From the NCBI GenBank assembly GCA_947460445.1, contig CANHHS010000062.1, positions 1 to 9,361 of the forward strand: a stretch of DNA of 9,361 bases. Reading direction: 5' to 3'. The notes beneath the pieces are model-generated. The model did no database searches. It worked only from the letters and a program-made list of their open reading frames with translations, and was not told the origin of the DNA. This DNA comes from Opitutia bacterium. GTDB lineage: Bacteria > Verrucomicrobiota > Verrucomicrobiia > Opitutales > UBA953. Shown piece after piece: positions 1 through 6,035 of the stretch (positions are counted from its first letter, which is position 1; the number at the start of each line of letters is the position of its first letter). The translations under genes and the position numbers were made by a program.

Positions 1-72
1 CAGCACCAGACCGCCCCAAGAGAAAGCGATGGTGAAGAATACGCCAGCGTAGATGAGGTGCAGATTTTTCAT
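1..72 (-). CDS. ccoO: CcoO, mono-haem cytochrome c subunit of cbb3 oxidase (only the first 24 codons)
   Basis: The ATG at 72 overlaps the ccoN TGA (ATGA), and the frame stays open to the window edge. The 24 residues begin MKNLHLIYAGVFFTIAFSWG, a short basic start leading into a hydrophobic helix. That fits the membrane anchor at the N-terminus of CcoO, which carries one haem c and feeds electrons to CcoN. The haem motif lies outside the window, so the identity rests on position after ccoN and on the anchor. In some lineages ccoN and ccoO are fused; here they are separate but coupled. Confidence 0.8.
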   Translation of the reverse strand, partial: MKNLHLIYAGVFFTIAFSWGGLVL

Positions 73-1520
73 CGAGCAAACAGGGTTGGGCCTTGGCGTT
101 TTTCAGCACGGGGCGCGAGCATCCAGAGGACGTGTGCGCAGAAGACGATGTGTCCAAGCGTCATGAGCGATCCACAAATCGTGCGTGCGTAATTCCATGG
201 TTCAGCGGCCGCTGCGATTTGCGCAGGGGTCATCACGGCGGCATTCCACTGCATGCCTTGCATCCAACCATGGATACTCATCACCACGACATACCCGATG
301 GTACCAATCGCACAGAGCCAGAAATGGAGGTGAATCAGGGCAGCTGAAGGCCATTCGCGCTGAGCGAGACGTGGTAGAATAAAGTAAAACGCACCAAAGA
401 GCGCCATGGTTAGGAAGGCGTGCATCCCATGGTGAGCGTGACCAATCGTGAAGTTTGTAAAGTGAGTAACCGCATTCACATCGCGCAGCGCCATCAACGA
501 TCCAGCGAAACTGGAGAGCGTGTAATTCATGGCACCAAAAACGGTGAAACGCAGCGTCGGGCTACCCCAAATCGCACCCCAAGCCTGTGAGCTTGTGGTG
601 GTATAGTGGAAATTAATGGCCGTCACGAGTACTGGGATGACCATCATGACGGAGGCTACGATGCCGGCAGACTGTAGCCATACGGGCACTGGACCTCCGA
701 GAAGGTGATGGATACCTGCCCAATTGTAAAACAGGGCAAACGTCCAGAAACCAACGACGGAGAGGTAATAGCTGTGGATCGGACGGCCAAGTACCTTAGG
801 AATAAAGTAGTACATCGATGCCACGCCCACAGGCGTCAGGAAGAGGCCAATGGCGTTGTGACCAAACCACCAGTTGGTAATCGCCTGCACGGTGCCGCGA
901 GCTGGGAACCAAAGGATCATCATTTGCGCGACCAAATAGAGAATCGGTAGCCAGAACATCGCGGCCAAAATATACCACTGTGAAACGTAAACGTGTGTCG
1001 TCTGACGACGTGAGAACGCAACCACTGACCATAAACCGATAAGCAGGAAACACACGCCAAGCACAGGGGCGACCTCACGTGGCATTTCCAACCACTCAAC
1101 ACCTGTCATCTGACCACCAGCGATGGCAAACATGCCGTAGACCAAGGTGAGATTCCAGCCAATGCCGCCAAGAATGGGTACCCAACCATTGCGCAGCTCC
1201 GTCCGTGCGAGGCGATGCATGAGCCAAATACTAACCGCAAAGATGGCATTAAAGGACCAACCGTACGCCACCATGTTCAGGTGTAATGTACGGGAACGAC
1301 CAAATGTTAATGCTTCCGTATTTAAGAACTCAGGGACGTGCAACTTGATGGCTGAAATAACTCCAAAGATGGATCCGATAACCAACCACAATGCCGACAT
1401 CACCGTAAAGAAGACAACGGGCGAACGCAGAGATCGATCAATCTGAGCAACACGACTCAAGTTTCCCTCGGCGAGAGGGTTGTGTCGGTTAAGAACATTT
1501 TGGACAGACGGTGATGACAT
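69..1520 (-). CDS. ccoN: CcoN, catalytic subunit I of cbb3-type cytochrome c oxidase
   Basis: C-family haem-copper oxygen reductase subunit that reduces oxygen to water and pumps protons in the cytoplasmic membrane. It has 483 residues with about 12 membrane helices. The metal ligands are all present by spacing against the Pseudomonas stutzeri enzyme. His80 (SRTLHLN) and His363 are for the low-spin haem b, His361 for haem b3, and His221 (FGHNAIG), His271 and His272 for CuB. Tyr265, in YNWAGIHH, is the C-family cross-linked tyrosine. The 221-265 and 221-361 distances (44 and 140) equal those of the P. stutzeri numbering, 207-251 and 207-347. The segment around the haem ligands reads TIGHAHHGMHAFL, where the common form is GHVHSGALGW. 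The usual GREY before the LEMP stretch is GVEW (140-143). It starts nine bases after ccoS and overlaps ccoO by four bases (ATGA). Confidence 0.96.
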   Translation of the reverse strand: MSSPSVQNVLNRHNPLAEGNLSRVAQIDRSLRSPVVFFTVMSALWLVIGSIFGVISAIKLHVPEFLNTEALTFGRSRTLHLNMVAYGWSFNAIFAVSIWLMHRLARTELRNGWVPILGGIGWNLTLVYGMFAIAGGQMTGVEWLEMPREVAPVLGVCFLLIGLWSVVAFSRRQTTHVYVSQWYILAAMFWLPILYLVAQMMILWFPARGTVQAITNWWFGHNAIGLFLTPVGVASMYYFIPKVLGRPIHSYYLSVVGFWTFALFYNWAGIHHLLGGPVPVWLQSAGIVASVMMVIPVLVTAINFHYTTTSSQAWGAIWGSPTLRFTVFGAMNYTLSSFAGSLMALRDVNAVTHFTNFTIGHAHHGMHAFLTMALFGAFYFILPRLAQREWPSAALIHLHFWLCAIGTIGYVVVMSIHGWMQGMQWNAAVMTPAQIAAAAEPWNYARTICGSLMTLGHIVFCAHVLWMLAPRAEKRQGPTLFAR

Positions 1521-1529
1521 GGAAGTAGG

Positions 1530-1733
1530 TTATTGAGGGAAACGATCCTGGATGACGCCTTCGGGCTCATCGGCATCAAAAATCGCACGTGAATCGCGCT
1601 CGAGGTCATCAAACTGACCACTGCGACGTGACCAAGAGAGCGCCCAAATAGCAGAACCCAAAAAGACAAGGCCAAGGAGAAAAACCCCGAGGAGGGATAA
1701 GTCCCAAAAAGATTCTACGGGTGCGGGTGACAT
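1530..1733 (-). CDS. ccoS: CcoS, cbb3-type cytochrome oxidase assembly protein
   Basis: Small membrane protein needed for maturation of cbb3 oxidase, reported to affect insertion of haem b and CuB into CcoN. It has 67 residues, close to the family's usual size. One hydrophobic helix (about 12-33, LSLLGVFLLGLVFLGSAIW) is followed by the diagnostic CcoS segment WALSWSRRSGQFDDLE (30-45), then RAIFD and an acidic tail. The start ATG at 1733 shares one base with the TAA of the preceding gene (TAATG), so translation is probably coupled. The ccoN start comes nine bases after its stop. In proteobacteria ccoS usually follows the oxidase genes in ccoGHIS; here it precedes ccoN, as I recall for Bacteroidota. 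Confidence 0.9.
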   Translation of the reverse strand: MSPAPVESFWDLSLLGVFLLGLVFLGSAIWALSWSRRSGQFDDLERDSRAIFDADEPEGVIQDRFPQ

Positions 1734-2038
1734 TATTTTGTTGGCTGTGACTGCGTGCGGAACTTTGCGAAGGTGTCATTATCCGCAGCTAAAAGTGCCA
1801 TGGCTTGATCAATCGGCACGCGGTACGTGCCATCGGTATTACGACCTGGCTGAGTAAGGGTAGCCTGTGCTTTTACTTCAAGTTCACGGCGCAACTGAAC
1901 TTGTTGTGCGCGGTAAGCTGTGTCCGCTGGAGTCGAAGGACGCGTCAAGAAGTAGGCCGTAGCAATCGAGCCAAAGGCAACGACGACGAAAGCTGCTGCT
2001 CCCAGCCAGGAGAGTGCACTACGTGAGTTATCATTCAT
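1733..2038 (-). CDS. Small single-helix membrane protein between actF and ccoS, function unknown
   Basis: I do not recognise a named family with certainty. The likely product is 101 residues from the ATG at 2038, which overlaps the actF stop by eight bases. The frame is open to 2164, but that part is antisense-free shadow inside actF. Residues 1-10 are polar, 11-31 form one hydrophobic helix (WLGAAAFVVVAFGSIATAYFL), and the rest is hydrophilic. Residues about 39-60 look helical and charged (AQQVQLRRELEVKAQ). A short motif follows, YRVPIDQAMALLA (72-84). From memory, similar IPIxxAM segments occur in small anchored proteins encoded beside ACIII and cytochrome oxidase genes. It has no haem motif and no cysteine. 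Position and coupling suggest an accessory subunit of ACIII (ActG-like) or of the cbb3 oxidase, but this is inference. Its stop shares one base with the ccoS start. Confidence 0.75.
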   Translation of the reverse strand: MNDNSRSALSWLGAAAFVVVAFGSIATAYFLTRPSTPADTAYRAQQVQLRRELEVKAQATLTQPGRNTDGTYRVPIDQAMALLAADNDTFAKFRTQSQPTK

Positions 2039-3269
2039 GGTATTCGAGGGATTCGCTAATGCGTGGGTCGTGAATAGGAATGCACTCGGCGTTACGTGCC
2101 GTGCGCAGGAAGATTGCAAAAACAAGTGCGCCGAACCCAACGACAGACAGCAGGTCGAGGCCAAGTTGCGGGACTAAGAAATCATTCACATGGAAGCCGA
2201 CTTCACTGTGATCGTGAATTTTCCGAGGGATTGCATTCCACCAGAGGTCAACGAGTCCGCCGAAGAATATCAAGCTAGCCACCGCCACGATACGGCTGGC
2301 GACAATCTTTGTGCGGTAAAAGAGCAGAAGAATGAATGGTAGCAGGAAGAATCCGAACACCATAAACATCGAAACCCACCACCACTGACTCTTCTCACCT
2401 GTGACAGCATCGATTTCGCGAATATTGTACCAGAAAGTTTCTTCGGGAATATTTGCGTTATAGATAATGAAGTACTGCGAGAAACTGATGTACGCCCAGA
2501 AAACCGTGAACGCTAACATCAAGCAACCCAGTACGTGGCGATGGGCTTGGTTAAGCATGCCCCCGAGCCAACCACGGGTAGAAAGTAGGTGCGTTAAGAT
2601 AACAGTGACGGAAAGCGCCAAGCGGATGGACAACGTAAAGAACCAAACGCCGTACATGGTTGAAAACCAGTGATACGATAGCGCCATCAAGCAATCGAAA
2701 GCCAGGAAGGTGAGTGTCAATGCGGCGACGGGTACGCCTGCTGCGGAAATAGCATGCAAGGTATGTGTGTGGCCAGCCGTACGATCGCTGTCTTGACGGA
2801 ACGACCAATGGCGCAAAGCCCAGCCGAGACCGCCAAAGACAATCACGTAAAATCCGATACGGCCCAAGAAGAAGGGTTCATTTAAGAACCAAGATTTCGC
2901 ATGGATTGCGTGATCGGTGGCACTCGTCCACTCCCACACCGCATGGCGGATCGAAGGGTTAAGCGCAAGTGGAGCCACGCCTAAGAGGATGACGATGGGT
3001 AATGCAGGCAGTAAAAATTCCCAGGACCGACGGATAATCGGTGCCCAACCCGCATCAAAGAGCCGGGTGATCATCGTGAGCATTAAAATGCCAATTAAAG
3101 CTGAAGCCCAAAACATCGCACCGTAAAGCAACGACATTTGATTGCGGGCGTCTTCCGTCAGTGGCGTGAAGAAGGCGAAGCCATAAACGGTACCAATGCA
3201 AACTGCTGCAATCGCAGCAAACAATGGCCAGCGTGCAGACCAGGCGGAAGGAGAACGAGAGTCGCTCAT
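2031..3269 (-). CDS. actF: ActF, second NrfD-like membrane subunit of alternative complex III
   Basis: Integral membrane subunit related to ActC, often named quinol:cytochrome c oxidoreductase quinone-binding subunit 2. It pairs with ActC in the membrane and is thought to contribute a proton path rather than the main quinol site. It has 412 residues and about ten hydrophobic segments from residue 14 to 389. Family landmarks are KSWFLNEPFFLGR (125-137), LTFLAFDCLMALSYHWFSTMYGVWFF (186-211), and FWAYISFSQYFIIYNANIPEET (257-278) with WYNIRE just after. Start ATG at 3269 follows the actE stop by nine bases, with no Shine-Dalgarno core visible. Its 3' end overlaps the next gene by eight bases (ATGAATGA), a typical translational-coupling arrangement. 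Length and order (after actE) fit the canonical actABCDEF set. Confidence 0.94.
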   Translation of the reverse strand: MSDSRSPSAWSARWPLFAAIAAVCIGTVYGFAFFTPLTEDARNQMSLLYGAMFWASALIGILMLTMITRLFDAGWAPIIRRSWEFLLPALPIVILLGVAPLALNPSIRHAVWEWTSATDHAIHAKSWFLNEPFFLGRIGFYVIVFGGLGWALRHWSFRQDSDRTAGHTHTLHAISAAGVPVAALTLTFLAFDCLMALSYHWFSTMYGVWFFTLSIRLALSVTVILTHLLSTRGWLGGMLNQAHRHVLGCLMLAFTVFWAYISFSQYFIIYNANIPEETFWYNIREIDAVTGEKSQWWWVSMFMVFGFFLLPFILLLFYRTKIVASRIVAVASLIFFGGLVDLWWNAIPRKIHDHSEVGFHVNDFLVPQLGLDLLSVVGFGALVFAIFLRTARNAECIPIHDPRISESLEYHE

Positions 3270-3278
3270 GACAAAGTA

Positions 3279-3995
3279 TTATTTAACGGAAGCCTTTACA
3301 GAGGCAGGGGTGAGTTCAGGGGGGCAAGCCTGTGAAAGTTGCAATGCACGCAAGTAAGCAACCACTGCCCAACGCTCCTCTGGGGAAAGATAAGCTCCGT
3401 AAGGCTGCATCGTGTTTTTGCCATTGGTAATGACATCATAGATCTGCCCGTTGGGATAGGCGCGGTAAAGCGCTGTCTGAAGATTCGCAATCGTGGGAAT
3501 ATTTTCTGCGCCTTCGATAGCCGAGCGCGCTTTTAAAATACCATTACCGTCGGCAGCTGCACCGTGACAGACTGCACAATAAATCCCGTACTTCTTCTGA
3601 CCAAGCGCGAGGACAGATGAATCAATGACGTAGGGCAGAAGCTTACCATCCGGTCCTTGTGTAAGCGATTGTGTTGGGAAATTTGGTAGGAAATTCCCCG
3701 ATGCATCTTTGCCATTCACAAAACTTGGATTCAGCGTTTGGACATGGCGGTAGTCAGCCGAAAGAACGCGTGGCGTTTCTAAACCTGTACCACGTGCAAC
3801 CGTGCCGGCAACAGCTGGACGCGAGGCGCTACCGTCTGCAAAGAAAGCGCTCACGCCCTGAGGGTCGTACTTAGACTGATAATCCATGTCATCGAAGACA
3901 TAGACAGGTGTGTCTTTGGAAGTCTTCCCTTGGATGCCGAGGAAAGAAATCGTGGCGACCGTAAGGAAGCCGAGAATTGCAAGTGCGATACGCAT
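3279..3995 (-). CDS. actE: ActE, mono-haem cytochrome c subunit of alternative complex III
   Basis: Periplasmic cytochrome c that takes electrons inside ACIII and probably passes them to the oxidase. It has 238 residues from the ATG at 3995, which begins MRIALAILGFLTVATISFLG, a basic start followed by a hydrophobic stretch (residues 3-20). The frame runs further upstream inside actD (to 4085), but that extension has no signal character. The haem c motif is CAVCH at 140-144, followed by GAAADGNG. The likely axial ligand is Met196 in TMQPYG, followed by the typical LSPEERWAVVAYLRALQ helix (203-219). DMDYQSKYDP (36-45) matches the ActE N-terminal landmark. The signal segment contains no cysteine, so it is not an obvious lipoprotein as ActE often is. 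It may be anchored by an uncleaved helix or be soluble. One extra cysteine, Cys224, lies after the last helix. It starts four bases after the actD stop and ends nine bases before actF. Confidence 0.94.
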   Translation of the reverse strand: MRIALAILGFLTVATISFLGIQGKTSKDTPVYVFDDMDYQSKYDPQGVSAFFADGSASRPAVAGTVARGTGLETPRVLSADYRHVQTLNPSFVNGKDASGNFLPNFPTQSLTQGPDGKLLPYVIDSSVLALGQKKYGIYCAVCHGAAADGNGILKARSAIEGAENIPTIANLQTALYRAYPNGQIYDVITNGKNTMQPYGAYLSPEERWAVVAYLRALQLSQACPPELTPASVKASVK

Positions 3996-3999
3996 GGGT

Positions 4000-4572
4000 T
4001 CAGTCGCGGACGAGGGTGATGTCTTGCCCGCCAAGTGAAGCGAGGAAGTCGTAAGCTTTGTCAGGATTGCCGAAACGAGGATCACTCACTTCGAGCACCA
4101 CCATGAAGGCATCATCCGATACGCGCACAAATTGTGGCACGTCAAAGAGCGGATGGTGGTGACGGGGCAGCCGATTAAAGATGAATTGACCAAAGAATGT
4201 GCCGAATGCCGCAAAGAGAATGGTGCACTCGTAAAGGACGGGGAACGGGTAAATAACGCTCCAGTAAGGTTTCGCTCCAACAATCAGCGGGTAATCAAAG
4301 CTATTGGTGTACCACGTAAGTAAGCAGCCAGTCACAAAACCTGTGATCCCGCCAAGCAATGTCACCCGTGGAATCGGCGAACGGGGCAGGCCCATGGCTG
4401 CATCCATGCCGTGGATTGGGAATGGGGTGTAGACATCCCATTTCTTCCAACCGGCATCGCGAATGCGTTCGGCGGCATGGAAAATTTCGGCGACGCTGCG
4501 GAAACTGCAGGCGACGCCAAACACGCGTTCTTCACGGCGTGGTTGCGTATCTTGAGAAGAGTGGTCGTTCAT
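4000..4572 (-). CDS. actD: ActD, DUF3341 membrane subunit of alternative complex III
   Basis: Small membrane subunit of ACIII, 190 residues, near the usual family length. The cytoplasmic N-terminal part contains the DUF3341 landmark FGVACSFRSVAEIFHAAERI (18-37), then AGWKKWDVYTPFPIHGMDAAMGL (40-62). The PFPIHGMD stretch is characteristic of ActD. Two hydrophobic helices follow, about 70-90 and 107-130, with a short loop between. A C-terminal domain (about 140-190) includes LPRHHHPLFD. ActD carries no cofactor. In known structures it packs beside ActC and ActF, and its exact role is unclear. Start ATG at 4572 is supported by a GGAG 11 bases upstream, the only plausible Shine-Dalgarno sequence among the starts in this window. 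The stop TGA is four bases before the actE start. Confidence 0.94.
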   Translation of the reverse strand: MNDHSSQDTQPRREERVFGVACSFRSVAEIFHAAERIRDAGWKKWDVYTPFPIHGMDAAMGLPRSPIPRVTLLGGITGFVTGCLLTWYTNSFDYPLIVGAKPYWSVIYPFPVLYECTILFAAFGTFFGQFIFNRLPRHHHPLFDVPQFVRVSDDAFMVVLEVSDPRFGNPDKAYDFLASLGGQDITLVRD

Positions 4573-4583
4573 CGGTGTGCGTA

Positions 4584-4587
4584 CTCC
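4584..4587 (-). promoter_or_regulatory. Candidate Shine-Dalgarno sequence for actD
   Basis: On the minus strand GGAG ends 11 bases before the actD ATG at 4572, inside the 19-base gap after actC. The spacing is a little long. It stands out because I find no comparable purine-rich core before the other seven visible starts. Confidence 0.4.
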
Positions 4588-4591
4588 GTGC

Positions 4592-6001
4592 TCAGTGGGC
4601 GTGTGGATCTGCCTGTGGAATGACAGATTTTATTTCCGCCATCGGCAGAAGTGGAAGGAAGCGGATAAAGAGGAGGAAGAGGACGGAGAAGAAGCCGAAC
4701 GTGCCAAAGAAGGTAAAGATATCGACGATAGTTGGACTGTAGTAACCCCAGCTCGAAGGCAGATAGTCATTGGCCAGCGAAGTCACCGTGATGACGAAGC
4801 GCTCGAACCACATACCCACATTCACAAAGAGACAGATAATCCAAACGAGTGCGTGGTTTTCGCGTACGGCTTTGAACCAGAAGAACTGAGGCGAGATGAC
4901 GTTGCACGTCACCATGATCCAATACGCCCAGGCATACTGACCGAAGGCTCGGTTAATAAATGCGAATTTCTCGAATGGATTACCGGAGTATGCAGCGATG
5001 AAGAACTCTGTCGCGTAGGCATAACCCACCATCGAACCTGTGGCCAAGATGATCTTGGTCATGTTGTCGATGTGGTACTGATTGATGGTATCGTGCAGAC
5101 GATAAATTGCGCGCAGCGGAAGCATCAAGGTAAGCACCATTGCGAAACCTGAGAAGATTGCACCTGCCACAAAGTAAGGAGGGAAAATGGTGGTGTGCCA
5201 GCCAGGGACGTTGGAAACTGCGAAGTCGAACGAAACGATGGTGTGCACCGAAAGCACGAGTGGCGTCGAAAGACCAGCAAGCAGAAGGTAGGCCATTTCG
5301 AAATTACTCCATTGGCGATTGCCGTTGCGCCAACCCATCGCAAGGAAGCTGTAGATTGCCTTGCGCCACCAGGTACGCGCGCGATCACGGATGGTTGCAA
5401 GGTCGGGGACCATGCCCATGTACCAGAAGAGCGTCGAAACCGTGAAGTAGGTTGAGACCGCAAAGACGTCCCACTCCAGCGGAGAGCGGAACTGCGGCCA
5501 GATACCATTCTGATTCGGGATTGGGAACAGCCACCAGCCGAACCAGACACGACCCACGTGGAAGAGGGGGAAAAGGCCAGCGCAACAAACCGCAAAAATA
5601 GTCATCGCTTCAGCTGCGCGATTAATAGACGTACGCCACTTTTGACGGAGCAGACAAAGGATAGCAGAAATCAACGTGCCAGCGTGACCGATACCAACCC
5701 AGAACACGAAGTTCACAATCGCCCAACCCCAGCCAATCGGCGAACGCAGACCCCAAACACCTGTACCCGTTGAAACAAGGTAAGCGAGACCACCAAAAGT
5801 GAAAGCGGCCAAGCAGAGCGCCATCGTAAACATAACCTTCCACCAGAGCGGCGTAGGTTCTTCGACAATGCCACAGACTTTTTCAGTAATCCAATGGAAT
5901 GAACGACCGTTCAAAACGAGCGAAGGACGTGGCAGTTCGGCAGGACGAACCTTCGCGAGGATTTCGCGATTAGCAGTGCTTTCTTCAGAGGCGTGGGCCA
6001 T
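4592..6001 (-). CDS. actC: ActC, NrfD/PsrC-like quinol-binding membrane subunit of alternative complex III
   Basis: Integral membrane subunit that binds and oxidises quinol and docks the ActB iron-sulfur domain. It is 469 residues, with about ten hydrophobic helices between residues 54 and 450, as expected for ActC. Family landmarks are [11 protein letters not shown] (105-115), [15 protein letters not shown] (143-157), [14 protein letters not shown] (173-186), and [20 protein letters not shown] (251-270) leading into [13 protein letters not shown] (273-285). His148 and Asp178, 30 residues apart, are at the spacing I recall for the quinol-site His/Asp pair in ACIII structures. I chose the ATG at 6001, giving MAHASEE. 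A TTG two codons upstream (6007) is also in frame but less likely. No Shine-Dalgarno sequence is visible before it. The C-terminus is hydrophilic and ends PHAH. The stop lies 19 bases before actD, so the genes are probably co-transcribed. It could be confused with PsrC/NrfD of other complexes, but the act gene order settles it. Confidence 0.95.
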   Translation of the reverse strand: MAHASEESTANREILAKVRPAELPRPSLVLNGRSFHWITEKVCGIVEEPTPLWWKVMFTMALCLAAFTFGGLAYLVSTGTGVWGLRSPIGWGWAIVNFVFWVGIGHAGTLISAILCLLRQKWRTSINRAAEAMTIFAVCCAGLFPLFHVGRVWFGWWLFPIPNQNGIWPQFRSPLEWDVFAVSTYFTVSTLFWYMGMVPDLATIRDRARTWWRKAIYSFLAMGWRNGNRQWSNFEMAYLLLAGLSTPLVLSVHTIVSFDFAVSNVPGWHTTIFPPYFVAGAIFSGFAMVLTLMLPLRAIYRLHDTINQYHIDNMTKIILATGSMVGYAYATEFFIAAYSGNPFEKFAFINRAFGQYAWAYWIMVTCNVISPQFFWFKAVRENHALVWIICLFVNVGMWFERFVITVTSLANDYLPSSWGYYSPTIVDIFTFFGTFGFFSVLFLLFIRFLPLLPMAEIKSVIPQADPHAH

Positions 6002-6035
6002 GGACAATTTTAAGTTAGTCAGTTGAAGTTATCGA

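Noticed and set aside
1733..2164. Longer 143-residue version of the small protein, starting inside actF
   Set aside because: The extra 42 residues overlap actF and look out-of-frame; the ATG at 2038 gives a sensible polar start before the membrane helix and an ATGAATGA coupling overlap.
3279..4085. Longer 268-residue version of actE starting inside actD
   Set aside because: The ATG at 3995 sits directly before a typical signal segment; the upstream extension overlaps actD and hides the signal.
4577..5152. Plus-strand open frame of 191 codons opposite actC, with a charged Lys/Glu-rich start
   Set aside because: It lies wholly antisense to the well-supported actC reading frame, shows no domain, and its composition is what the complement of membrane-helix codons gives.
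5125..5595. Minus-strand frame of 156 codons inside actC
   Set aside because: It overlaps actC in another frame and is Ser/Arg-rich in the manner of out-of-frame translation; no family features.
6002..6035. Three short AACT repeats in the actB-actC gap as a possible operator
   Set aside because: The unit is only four bases with uneven spacing in a 34-base gap; not enough to support a regulatory site.
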